DNA from: Halosolutus gelatinilyticus
GTDB lineage: Archaea > Halobacteriota > Halobacteria > Halobacteriales > Natrialbaceae
DNA length: 64,000 nt
Assembly (NCBI RefSeq): GCF_023028105.1
Contig: NZ_CP095491.1
Coordinates: 1,736,001 to 1,800,000 of the forward strand
Reading direction: 5' to 3'
How positions within the stretch are numbered: position 1 is the stretch's first letter; the number at the start of each line of letters is the position of its first letter. Of this stretch, positions 53,088 to 61,632 are shown in pieces. Made by a program: the position numbers and the translations under genes. The notes beneath the pieces are model-generated. The model had not been told where the DNA came from, made no database searches, and saw nothing but the letters and a program-made list of their open reading frames with translations.

Positions 53088-54155
53088 CTAGTCCGCGGTC
53101 TGCCGATCTGCGGTCAGGTCGTCCCGGCCGCAAAGGCCACCGAAGTCGATACCGAGCGTTTCGTTCGTGATGGCTCGACTCTCGGGTCCCGTGAGGTGCC
53201 CGGTGAGCGCCCGGAGCGCGTCGACGTTCTCCGGGACGACGTCGGATTCCTGGTGGATCGCCTGCATGCAGTACAGATCGCGTCCCTCGAGCGTGACCGA
53301 CTCCTCCCAGATGCAGTTCTCCCAGATGTCGCCGCGGGACCGACCGGCGTCGAGCGCGAAGTCCTTGAGGGTCCCGGCGCCGTCGATCGCGGCGTAGTCG
53401 GGAATCATGAGGAGTCGATCCTCTGCGCGAAGGAGGTCCCGGACCTCGGCGGCGTCCTCGGGCGTCTTCTCGAGGGTCACGTTGACGGAGTGGACGTGCA
53501 TCATCGTCGTCGGCACCTTCAGGCCGATCGTGTCGATGTCGATCTCGGGGAGGACGGTCTGGACGTCGGGCCCGTGGTGCGAGGGGATCGAAACCGGGTC
53601 CGGAACCGCGTCGTTGATCGGCCCGCGACCGGTCTGGGCGGGGTCGCCGCCGCGTCTGACGAGCGTCACTCGGGCCTTCTCGACGCCGTAGGTTTCGTGA
53701 AGCGGGGCGAGAAAGCGCGAGAGCCCGGTCGTGTTGCACGAGACGACACGGACGTAGTCGGCGTCGGCGGCCTCATCGTAGTTCACGCGGGCGTTGAAAC
53801 TCACTTCCGCGGCGGTCGCGTCCTCGCCGCCCTGGAAGATCGCCGGGGTCTCGTGGCGTTCGTACAGCGGGCGATTGTCGGCGCCGACGCCCGACGGCGC
53901 GGCATCGATCATCACGTCGCTCTCGGCGACCAGGTCGTCGATCGTCCCGGCAGGATCGATGCCGATCTCGCGGAATCCGTCGATACGGTCCTCGTCGACG
54001 GCGTAGACGTCGTACCCGTTCTCGACCGCCCCGATGGCGACGTAGTCCGGACTGACCTTGGCGACGCCGTGGACCGCCATGTCGGGTTGTGCTCGAATCG
54101 CGTCCGCAACCCGTTTGCCGATGGTTCCGTACCCGTTTACTCCGACCCGTAGCAT
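53088..54155 (-). CDS. gapB: Type II (archaeal) glyceraldehyde-3-phosphate dehydrogenase
   Basis: 355 residues from ATG 54155. [15 protein letters not shown] near 3-17 is the NAD(P) site; [16 protein letters not shown] near 139 holds the catalytic Cys. This archaeal class is used in gluconeogenesis in haloarchaea, while the type I enzyme is catabolic. It is divergent from the type I gene at 54444, which makes opposed regulation possible. The TATA region TGCAAAAAGG/GTTATGCG lies at 54180-54195; a TrmB-like site stands at 54214-54229. Confidence 0.95.
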   Translation of the reverse strand: MLRVGVNGYGTIGKRVADAIRAQPDMAVHGVAKVSPDYVAIGAVENGYDVYAVDEDRIDGFREIGIDPAGTIDDLVAESDVMIDAAPSGVGADNRPLYERHETPAIFQGGEDATAAEVSFNARVNYDEAADADYVRVVSCNTTGLSRFLAPLHETYGVEKARVTLVRRGGDPAQTGRGPINDAVPDPVSIPSHHGPDVQTVLPEIDIDTIGLKVPTTMMHVHSVNVTLEKTPEDAAEVRDLLRAEDRLLMIPDYAAIDGAGTLKDFALDAGRSRGDIWENCIWEESVTLEGRDLYCMQAIHQESDVVPENVDALRALTGHLTGPESRAITNETLGIDFGGLCGRDDLTADRQTAD

Positions 54156-54213
54156 ACGACTCCTTATCCACCGCCGACGCGCATAACCTTTTTGCAAAAA
54201 ATTGATAGATGTT

Positions 54214-54229
54214 TACTCGAAATTGAGTT
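54214..54229. promoter_or_regulatory. TrmB-like operator candidate between gapB and gapA
   Basis: TACTCGAAATTGAGTT: TACT, 7 bases, GAGTT, one mismatch to the TACT-N7/8-GAGTA recognition motif reported for the haloarchaeal sugar regulator TrmB. It is 59-74 bases upstream of the gapB start, just beyond that gene's promoter, and about 215 bases from gapA. Activation of gapB is the geometry-based inference. Confidence 0.5.
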
Positions 54230-54443
54230 ATTTGGGGTGAAAACGGAGCATAGGGGTGTGTTAACGAGTGGAACAGAAACCATGGTTATATGTGTGTGGT
54301 ATGGTAGTTTATGCGCACTGATATCGGTGGTTTTTGCGACCAGAAGTTGAAGATCTCCTCGAAGTACGCACGATCGATCCGCATCGGTCATCAATGTTTT
54401 GCATGAAGAAACCGTTTTAACGCTGGCGGCCGACTACTCAAAC

Positions 54444-55517
54444 ATGAGTGAACATTCCTACGACGGTGGCTCAACGTCTGAGGAGCCGCTCCGGATCGGG
54501 TTAAACGGATTCGGTCGGATCGGCCGAAACGTTCTTCGCGCGTCACTTTCCTACGACAACGTCGAAGTCGTCGCCATCAACGACGTGATGGACGACGACG
54601 ATATGGAATACCTGCTCAAATACGACTCGGTACACGGCCGCGTCGACGACGTCTCCCGCGACGGCAGCACGCTCACGATCGGGGACCGGGAAGTGCAGCT
54701 CCTTTCGGAGCGCAATCCAACCGCGCTTCCCTGGGACGAACTCGACGTCGACGTCGCCTTCGAGGCGACCGGCCTCTTTCGAACGTACGACGACGCCGCC
54801 CAGCACCTCGAAGCCGGCGCCGACAAGGTGATCATCTCGGCGCCGCCGAAAGGCGAGAAGGACGTCACGACGATCGTCTACGGCGTCAACCACGAGGAGT
54901 ACGAGGGTGAGGACGTCGTCTCGAACGCCTCCTGCACCACGAACTCCGTCGCGCCGGTCGTCAAGGTGCTCGACGAGGAGTTCGGCATCGAGTCGGGCCT
55001 GCTGACGACCGTCCACGCCTACACCGGGACGCAGAACCTGATCGACGGCCCAAGCAGCAAGCGCCGTCGCGGCCGCGCCGCCGCCGAGAACATCATCCCG
55101 ACCTCGACCGGCGCCGCGATCGCCACCACCGAGGTGCTCCCCCAGCTCGAGGGGAAACTCGACGGGATGGCGATGCGCGTCCCCGTTCCGAACGGCTCGA
55201 TCACCGACCTCACCGTCGACCTCGAAGCCGACGCCACGGCGGACGAGCTCAAGGAGGCCTTCCGCAGCGCGGCCGACGGCGAACTCGCCGGCGTGCTCGG
55301 CTACACCGACGAGGAGATCGTCTCCCGGGACATCGTCGGCCTGCCGTTCTCCTCGTACGTCGACCTGAACTCGACGATGGTCCTCGAGGGCGGCCTCGTG
55401 AAAGTCCTGACCTGGTACGACAACGAGTTCGGCTTCTCGAACCGGATGCTCGACCTCGCACGGTACGTCGCCGCCGAGGCCGACGACGTCGACGCCGAGG
55501 AAGCCGTCGCCCGCTGA
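54444..55517 (+). CDS. gapA: Type I glyceraldehyde-3-phosphate dehydrogenase
   Basis: 357 residues from ATG 54444. GLNGFGRIGRNVLRASLS near 19, SNASCTTNSVAPVVKVLDEE near 165 with the catalytic Cys, HAYTGTQNLIDGPSSKRRRG near 190 and YDNEFGFSNRMLDLARYV near 330 are the bacterial-type GAPDH signatures; Glu/Asp-rich insertions are halophilic. TTTTAA at 54415-54420 is centred 27 bases before the ATG, so the 15 in-frame codons upstream from 54399 are not translated. Confidence 0.96.
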   Translation: MSEHSYDGGSTSEEPLRIGLNGFGRIGRNVLRASLSYDNVEVVAINDVMDDDDMEYLLKYDSVHGRVDDVSRDGSTLTIGDREVQLLSERNPTALPWDELDVDVAFEATGLFRTYDDAAQHLEAGADKVIISAPPKGEKDVTTIVYGVNHEEYEGEDVVSNASCTTNSVAPVVKVLDEEFGIESGLLTTVHAYTGTQNLIDGPSSKRRRGRAAAENIIPTSTGAAIATTEVLPQLEGKLDGMAMRVPVPNGSITDLTVDLEADATADELKEAFRSAADGELAGVLGYTDEEIVSRDIVGLPFSSYVDLNSTMVLEGGLVKVLTWYDNEFGFSNRMLDLARYVAAEADDVDAEEAVAR

Positions 55518-55566
55518 GCCGTTCACTCTTTTAACCTTTAACCGACTCCGCAGCACCCGTTTATCC

Positions 55567-56784
55567 ATGTCACCACCGACGTTCAAGACCATCGACGACC
55601 TCGAGCCGGGCCAGCGCCTGCTCGTCCGCATCGACATCAACGCGCCCGTCGAAGACGGCGCCGTCCAGAACAACCGCCGGTTCGCCCGCCACGCCGAGAC
55701 GATCGCCGAACTGCTCGGCGACGATCACGCGATCGCCGTGCTCGCCCACCAGGGCCGGCCGGGCCGGGAGACGTTCGTCTCGCTCGAACAACACGCCGAC
55801 ATCCTGGCCGAGCACCTCGATCGGGACGTCGGGTTCGTCGCCGACACGTTCGGCGAGGACGCCCTGGCGGCGATCGACGACCTCGAGTCGGACGACGTCC
55901 TGGTCCTCGAAAACACCCGGATGTGCGACGACGAACTGCCCGAAGAGGACCCCGAGGTCAAAGCCGAGACCGAGTTCGTACAGGCGCTCGCGCCGGCGTT
56001 CGACGCCTACGTCAACGACGCCTACTCGGCGGCCCACCGATCGCACGCCTCGCTCGTCGGCTTCCCGCTGGTTATGGACGCCTACGCGGGTCGCGTGATG
56101 GAAGCCGAGTACACCGCGAACTCGGCGATCCAGAACCGCGAGTTCGACGGCACCGTTACCATGGCCCTCGGCGGCACGAAAGCAGAGGACCTCATTCCGG
56201 TCATCGAGAAGGTCGACGACACCGTCGATCGGTTCTGCCTCGGCGGCATCGTCGGCGAACTCTTCTTGCGCGCGGCCGGCCACGACGTCGGCTACGATGT
56301 CGAGGGCACCGAGTTCTTCGACCACCAGTGGGACGATCACCGGGAGACGATCGAGCGCGTCCTCGACGAGTACGGCGATCGCCTACTCCTCGCCGACGAC
56401 CTCGCCTACGAGACCGACGACGGCGAGCGCGCCGAGCAAGCCGTCGAGGACATCGAGAAGGAGACGTCCTACCTCGACGTCGGCTCCGACACGGCCGATC
56501 GGTACGCCGACCTCGTCCGCGACTCGGAAGCCGTCTTCGTCAAGGGCGCCCTCGGCGTCTTCGAGGACGAACGGTTCGCCGACGGCACCGTCGAGGTGCT
56601 CTCGGCGATCGCCGACACCGACTGCTTCTCCGTCGTCGGCGGCGGCGACACCTCTCGGGCGATCGAGATGTACGGCCTCGACGAGGACGACTTCGGCCAC
56701 GTGTCGATCGCCGGCGGCGCGTACGTCCGCGCGCTCACCGGCGATCCGCTCGTCGGCGTCGAAGTGCTGGAACGGGACGACTGA
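55567..56784 (+). CDS. pgk: Phosphoglycerate kinase
   Basis: 405 residues. LVRIDINAPVEDGAVQNNRR near 18 is the N-terminal substrate motif (VR.D.N.P), VLAHQGRPGRETF near 60, LENTRM near 116, DAYSAAHRSHASLVG near 155, GGTKAEDLIPVIEK near 200 and GGGDTSRAI near 358 complete it. The glycolysis/gluconeogenesis partner of the GAPDHs. CCTTTAACC at 55534-55542 gives it a separate promoter, 50 bases after gapA. Confidence 0.96.
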   Translation: MSPPTFKTIDDLEPGQRLLVRIDINAPVEDGAVQNNRRFARHAETIAELLGDDHAIAVLAHQGRPGRETFVSLEQHADILAEHLDRDVGFVADTFGEDALAAIDDLESDDVLVLENTRMCDDELPEEDPEVKAETEFVQALAPAFDAYVNDAYSAAHRSHASLVGFPLVMDAYAGRVMEAEYTANSAIQNREFDGTVTMALGGTKAEDLIPVIEKVDDTVDRFCLGGIVGELFLRAAGHDVGYDVEGTEFFDHQWDDHRETIERVLDEYGDRLLLADDLAYETDDGERAEQAVEDIEKETSYLDVGSDTADRYADLVRDSEAVFVKGALGVFEDERFADGTVEVLSAIADTDCFSVVGGGDTSRAIEMYGLDEDDFGHVSIAGGAYVRALTGDPLVGVEVLERDD

Positions 56785-56903
56785 CGTCAGCCGTCCGCCG
56801 GCGGTGATTGACCGACGGATCGAGTCGTTCGTTCCGGCGGCGGTCACCCGCTCCGACCGCTGGATGGCAAACCATTTCGGACTGCTGGGGCCACAGTACG
56901 TGT

Positions 56904-57854
56904 ATGTCCGAACTTCGACCCGCCGCCGAGACGGCCGTTCGTCAGTGTCTGAACCTCCTGCCCGATGAGTCGTGCGCGATCGTAACCGACGACGAGCGCG
57001 AGCCGATCGGCGAGGCGCTGTACGAGGTCGCGAGCGAGATCACGGACGACGCCGTCGTGGTCCGGTACCCGCCGGGCAACACGCACGGCGAAGAGCCGCC
57101 GGCGCCGGTCGCGGCGGCGATGGCCGGCGCGGACGTCGTCCTCGCGCCGACGTCGAAGAGCCTGAGTCACACGCGCGCGCGAACCGAGGCGAACGAGGCG
57201 GGTGCCCGCGTCGCCACGCTCCCGGGAATCACCGAGGACGTCTTTACGACGGGGCTGGACGCCGACTACGAGTCGATCGCGGCTCACTGCCGCGACGTCG
57301 TCGAACAGGTCGAGGGCGCGGCGGAGGTTCGTGTGACGGCGCCCGCGGGGACGGACATCACCTTCGCGGTCGCCGATCGAGACTGGCTCTCGGACACCGG
57401 AATCGTCCACGAGTCGGGGGTGATGTCGAACCTCCCCGCGGGCGAGGTGTTCGTCAGTCCCGAATCGGCCGCCGGTACGTTCGTCGTCGACGGGACGATG
57501 ATGCCCCACGGATTACTCGACGAAGGCGAAACGCTCTCCTTCCAGGTCGAAGACGGGCTCGTCACCGACGTCTCGGACGACGACATCCGCGAGACGATCG
57601 AGAACGCGGCCGAGGAGGTCGGCGACGCAGCCTACAACCTCGCGGAACTGGGAATCGGAACCAACGTCGCCGTCACGGAACTCGTCGGCTCCGTCCTGCT
57701 GGACGAGAAAGCCGGCGGAACCGTTCACATCGCGATCGGCGACGACGCGGGAATCGGCGGCGACGTCGAGGCGCCGATCCACCTCGACGGAATCGTCAGA
57801 GAGCCGACGGTGTATGCGGACGGCGCGGAAGTGGAACTTCCGCGTGTAGAGTGA
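56904..57854 (+). CDS. M29-like aminopeptidase
   Basis: 316 residues from ATG 56904 (MSELRPAAETAVRQC). The N-terminal half has APTSKSLSHTRARTEANEAG near 90; the C-terminal half has AEVRVTAPAGTDITFAVADR near 140, NLPAGEVFVSPESAAGTFVV near 178, NLAELGIGTNV near 245 and GGTVHIAIGDDAGIGGDVEA near 280, typical of thermophilic-type (M29) metallo-aminopeptidases. The final codons coincide with a 9-base hairpin (57824-57844), so the C-terminus may have been altered by the mini-palindrome. Confidence 0.88.
   Translation: MSELRPAAETAVRQCLNLLPDESCAIVTDDEREPIGEALYEVASEITDDAVVVRYPPGNTHGEEPPAPVAAAMAGADVVLAPTSKSLSHTRARTEANEAGARVATLPGITEDVFTTGLDADYESIAAHCRDVVEQVEGAAEVRVTAPAGTDITFAVADRDWLSDTGIVHESGVMSNLPAGEVFVSPESAAGTFVVDGTMMPHGLLDEGETLSFQVEDGLVTDVSDDDIRETIENAAEEVGDAAYNLAELGIGTNVAVTELVGSVLLDEKAGGTVHIAIGDDAGIGGDVEAPIHLDGIVREPTVYADGAEVELPRVE
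57824..57844. repeat. Mini-palindrome overlapping the aminopeptidase 3' end
   Basis: Perfect 9-base stem CGCGGAAGT / ACTTCCGCG with loop GGA, encoding part of the last residues. A second one, GCGGC/GCCGC around GAA, follows at 57855-57867 beyond the stop. Same 3-base-loop style as the 5.3-kb cluster and the argH insertion. Confidence 0.7.
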
Positions 57855-58143
57855 GCGGCGAAGCCGCGAACCGGAGAGATCTACGATCCCCCGTGGAGCG
57901 AGCGGTGAAACCGAAAGCAGGCGCGGAAGCGGACCCTCCGCGAGCGTGATCAGCGCGAAACTGCCCGGCCGGCGCCGATCGACCTCGCGGCCGGTTTCGA
58001 GAGGTGTCAGAACTACCGCACCCGCTTGACAGCCACACGGGCGATTCGCTCTCGGGGCGGAGACGTAGCCCGGCGGGATTTGATCGTCGATAGACATGTG
58101 GGAATCTAGTGGTTTCAAGTAGTGCTGGTGTGAGTTCCGGGCG

Positions 58144-58725
58144 ATGAGCGATACGCGAGCCTACGACATTCAGGGGATCGAACTCACCGACGATCGGTAC
58201 ACGGTCGAACAGAGCCTCATCCGAAACAAGTACCGGGCGCTCGACGCCGTGGGAGACGTCGTTCTGCAAGGAAAACAGAAGATGTTCAAGATGAAAGAGG
58301 AGTTCCCGTTCGTCGACGGCGACGGCAACGAGGTGTTCACCGTGAAGGCGGGCGGCATCATCGACGTCGCCGGGAACTACGTGCTCTCGGACGCCCAGAC
58401 CGGGGAGGATCTCGTCGTCCTGGATAACGACTTCTCGTTCTTTCAGGACACATGGATCGTCCGCGATGCGACCACCGAGGAGAAACTGGCCGAGATCAAC
58501 TCCCGTGGTGCGGTGGTGACGCTGGCCCGGAACGTCGTCCCGTTCGGCGGTTGGATCCCGCACAAGTACGAGATCACCGATCGGGAAGGCGGTCACGTCG
58601 GCTCGATCAGCGGTCAGTTCTCCCTGCGGGATCGGTACGAGATCGTCATCGACGACGCCAGTACCGTCCCGAAAGAACCCATCGTGGCCGCGGCGATGGT
58701 CATCGACGCGATCCAGGGGAACTAG
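58144..58725 (+). CDS. LURP-one-related (tubby-fold) protein
   Basis: 193 residues. The pattern LIRNKYRALDAVGDVVLQGK, EEFPFVDGDGNEVFTVKAGG, DTWIVRDATTEEKLAEI, VPFGGWIPHKYEITDREGG and GQFSLRDRYEIVIDDASTVP is the beta-barrel LURP-one fold, widespread in haloarchaea. Function is uncertain; some relatives act as phospholipid-associated or stress proteins. Soluble, no signal peptide. Confidence 0.88.
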   Translation: MSDTRAYDIQGIELTDDRYTVEQSLIRNKYRALDAVGDVVLQGKQKMFKMKEEFPFVDGDGNEVFTVKAGGIIDVAGNYVLSDAQTGEDLVVLDNDFSFFQDTWIVRDATTEEKLAEINSRGAVVTLARNVVPFGGWIPHKYEITDREGGHVGSISGQFSLRDRYEIVIDDASTVPKEPIVAAAMVIDAIQGN

Positions 58726-58769
58726 TCCGGTTCAATCGCCTTTTAGGTGTGTAGCCGTTACGACGTGCT

Positions 58770-59423
58770 ATGAACGACATTCCGGACCGCGTTCCGACGC
58801 CCTGTCCGTCGTGCTCGCCGGACCTCGAAACGGTCCACGAGGTGCTGACGGAGGGTGGCGGGGCGCTCACCGTTCGCTGCAGCGAGTGCGGCCACGTCCA
58901 CAAGATCCAGCCCGAGACCCGTCGCGAGGTCACCCTCGACGTGGTCGTCTCCCAGGAGGGCGAATCGTTCACGGCGAACGTCACCACGCCCGAAGACGAG
59001 GTCGTCGAGGTCGGCGACGAGTTCATCCTGGAAACCGAGGAGGTGCTCTCGACGGTTCGCGTGACGAGCCTCGAACTCGACGGCCACCGCCGAACCGAGG
59101 CCGCGCCCGCCGACGAGATCGAGACCGTCTGGACCCGCGAGGTCGACAACGTCGCGGTCAACGTCACCGTCCACCCGAAGGACGGCTCCCGCGACGACAG
59201 CCGGAGCGTCACCGTGTACGTCCCCGGCGACTACGAGTTCGAGGTCGGCGACACCGAGACGTTCGGCGACGACGAGTTCGAGATCGACGCCTTCGTCGTC
59301 CGCGGCGACGCCACCGGTTACGATCGCGATCGCTACGAGATGGACGGCGACTCGATCGTCGCGAAGGACGCCAAACGGGTCTACGCCTACGATCAGACGA
59401 GCAGCGCCTGGTCGGCCTGGTAG
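58770..59423 (+). CDS. HVO_0476-family zinc finger protein
   Basis: 217 residues. CPSCSPDLETVHEVL near 12-26 and VRCSECGHVHKIQ near 35-47 make a zinc ribbon; the rest is an acidic beta-rich domain (EVTLDVVVSQEGES, VTVYVPGDYEFEVGDTETFG). I recognise the HVO_0476 family, found beside GAPDH/pgk genes in haloarchaea, which agrees with its position here. Role unknown. Confidence 0.9.
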   Translation: MNDIPDRVPTPCPSCSPDLETVHEVLTEGGGALTVRCSECGHVHKIQPETRREVTLDVVVSQEGESFTANVTTPEDEVVEVGDEFILETEEVLSTVRVTSLELDGHRRTEAAPADEIETVWTREVDNVAVNVTVHPKDGSRDDSRSVTVYVPGDYEFEVGDTETFGDDEFEIDAFVVRGDATGYDRDRYEMDGDSIVAKDAKRVYAYDQTSSAWSAW

Positions 59424-60034
59424 CCGCGAAATTCGTTTTCGGCCGCTTTTTTCGGCTTGTGACGCGGACGTTCCGCGTCGGTCTGCGAGCGTCCGACCGC
59501 AGCCGCGCTCGATCGGATTCGATGAGACGAACGAAAGAAAGAACGCCGCAGAGGGGTAGATGGATGTGGGCTGAGGGCCTCAGGGTCAATCGGTGCAGCG
59601 GTGGGGTGTGGGGTGATGAATGATTGAGCTGGCCTGAGGTACGTGTCTCGGTCGCGCGCCGGGGTGCACGCGACAATTAGAGTGTGAGACCGCTGTTCAC
59701 ATTAATCGGCGAACTCGCTCCCAGCGACTGGGAATCGCGCGATCGATATTTTTCGCGTGCGGATCGGAACCGCGGAGATCGCGGTGCGCGTCACTCCCTG
59801 TGAGCTCGAAAACTGGGATCTGACCGTCCTCGGCCTCGCAGAGAATCGATCCGCGATCCGGCGATCGACGCCGGCGCTGAGCGGTCCTCCCTCGATAATT
59901 CAGATCGTGTCCGCCAGGAGCTTTCGTGGAGTATTCACGAAGGGACAGATCCGAATTTCGATCGCACGGCTACCGACTAGCCGGCACTCGCGCCCAACAG
60001 CCTATTGCGTGCGACGGAGTAGTGAGGCGCAATC
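59424..60034. other. Intergenic region without a supported gene
   Basis: The open frame across it is continuous with the ABC ATPase far downstream and has no start features. A strongly G-rich, C-poor stretch at about 59525-59640 contains CTGAGG/CCTCAG at 59571-59583 and CCTCAGG (59578-59584) with a matching CCTGAGG (59633-59639); this could be a structured RNA. GATATTTTTCG near 59747-59757 is a plausible promoter element. ACAGCCTATTGC near 59995-60006 is the likely pcm promoter. Confidence 0.4.
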
Positions 60035-60691
60035 ATGGTGTTCGATCGCTTCGGCTCCGATTCCGGCCCCGACGACTACGAGGAGGCCCGCGAGCGGATG
60101 GTGCGGACCGTCGCCCCGCGCGTGGAGGACGATCGGGTGCTCGACGCGCTCGAAGCGGTGCCGCGCCACGAGTTCGTCCCGGCGGAGCGACAGGACGCCG
60201 CCTACGCGGATCGCCCGCTGCCGATCGGAGACGAGCAGACGATCAGCGCGCCGCACATGGTCGCGATCATGGCCGACGAACTGGATCTCAACCCCGGCAA
60301 CGAGGTGCTCGAAATCGGGACGGGCCGGGGCTATCACGCCGCGGTCACGGCCGAACTCGTCGGGGCGGGGCGCGTCTCCACCGTCGAGTACAGTCCGGAA
60401 CTCGCGGCGGACGCCCGCGAGACGCTCGCGGAGACGGGGTACGACGAGGTGTCCGTGCGAACCGGCGACGGCAGCGAGGGATGGCCCGAGCACGCCCCGT
60501 ACGACGCCGCGTACTTCACCTGCGCGGCGCCCGAATTTCCCGACCCGGTCGTCGAGCAGGTTCGGCCGGGCGGTCGGCTGCTCGCGCCGATCGGAACCGG
60601 CCTCCAGACGCTCGTCCAGGCCGACAAACGAGCGGACGGATCGATCGAGCGGACCGAACACGGCGGCGTTCGGTTCGTCAGAATGCGATAG
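60035..60691 (+). CDS. pcm: Protein-L-isoaspartate O-methyltransferase
   Basis: 218 residues. YEEARERMVRTVAPRVED, VPRHEFVPAERQDAAYADRP, GDEQTISAPHMVAIM near 68-82 and EIGTGRGYHAAVTAELVG near 95 are the diagnostic PCMT motifs for repair of isoaspartyl damage with S-adenosylmethionine. Full length (about 215). First of two pcm-like genes; the second is at 63228. Confidence 0.95.
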   Translation: MVFDRFGSDSGPDDYEEARERMVRTVAPRVEDDRVLDALEAVPRHEFVPAERQDAAYADRPLPIGDEQTISAPHMVAIMADELDLNPGNEVLEIGTGRGYHAAVTAELVGAGRVSTVEYSPELAADARETLAETGYDEVSVRTGDGSEGWPEHAPYDAAYFTCAAPEFPDPVVEQVRPGGRLLAPIGTGLQTLVQADKRADGSIERTEHGGVRFVRMR

Positions 60692-60752
60692 CGCCCCAGT
60701 TCGCGAGGCTTCGCCGCCACGTATTTCAGGCCGAGTTGCGTACCGATCGGCC

Positions 60753-61607
60753 ATGATCCGCGTCCGGGACCTCCGGTATACGTACGCCGGAGCGGACGAG
60801 CCGGCGCTCCGCGGGGTCGACTTCGACGTCTCGGGCGGCGAGATCTTCGGCTTTCTCGGCCCGAGCGGGGCCGGCAAGAGCACGACCCTGAAGGTGCTGA
60901 CCGGGCTGTTGGACGACTACGCGGGCGACGTTCGCGTGTTCGATCGTCCCGTCCCCGAGTGGGGTCGCGAGCTGTACGAGCGCATCGGCGTCTCCGCCGA
61001 GACGCCGAACCACTACCGGAAGCTGACCGGGCGGGAGAACCTCGAGCTGTTCGCGTCCCTCTACGGCGGCGCGGTCCGCGATCCCGACGCGTTGCTCGAG
61101 CGCGTCGGACTGGCGAACGCGGCCGACCAACGTGTCGGCACCTACTCGAAGGGTATGCAGCTGCGACTGAACGTCGTTCGGGCGCTGCTGCACGATCCGC
61201 CCCTGGTCTTCCTCGACGAGCCGACCGCCGGCATCGACCCGGGGACCGCCCGCGCGGTGACCTCGCTGGTCGACGAGTGCCGCGACGCGGGGACGACCGT
61301 CGTGCTGACGACCCACGACATGACCGTCGCGGATCGGCTGTGCGATCGGGTGGCGTTCATCGTGGACGGTCGCGTCCCCGTCGTCGGTCAGCCGCGGGCG
61401 CTGAAGCTCGAACACGGCGAGCCGACCGTCCGCGTCGAGTATCGGGCGAACGGCCGGCTCGAACGCGAGCGGTTTCCCCTGTCCGAACTGGGCGACGACG
61501 AGGCGTTCCACGACCTGCTGCGACGGCGGACGGTCGAGACCGTTCACACCGAGGAGGCCACCCTCGAGGACGTGTTCATCGACGTGACGGGGGCGGAACT
61601 GGCGTGA
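60753..61607 (+). CDS. ABC transporter ATPase (exporter type)
   Basis: 284 residues from ATG 60753. Walker A FLGPSGAGKSTTLKVLTGLL near 35, YSKGMQLRLNVVRALLHDPP signature near 130, Walker B LVFLDEPTAGIDPGTARAV near 150 and a C-terminal accessory domain. Fits an ABC-2 exporter, companion of the permease that starts 25 bases later. The gene lies between two isoaspartate methyltransferase genes, with no functional link I can name. Confidence 0.93.
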   Translation: MIRVRDLRYTYAGADEPALRGVDFDVSGGEIFGFLGPSGAGKSTTLKVLTGLLDDYAGDVRVFDRPVPEWGRELYERIGVSAETPNHYRKLTGRENLELFASLYGGAVRDPDALLERVGLANAADQRVGTYSKGMQLRLNVVRALLHDPPLVFLDEPTAGIDPGTARAVTSLVDECRDAGTTVVLTTHDMTVADRLCDRVAFIVDGRVPVVGQPRALKLEHGEPTVRVEYRANGRLERERFPLSELGDDEAFHDLLRRRTVETVHTEEATLEDVFIDVTGAELA

Positions 61608-61632
61608 TCCCGCGGTCCCCGGAGGGCGCGCC

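Noticed and set aside
59757-60752. A frame that would join the ABC ATPase to a 330-residue N-terminal extension
   Set aside because: It runs through pcm in another frame, is Arg/Ser-rich, and ATG 60753 directly precedes the ATPase core.
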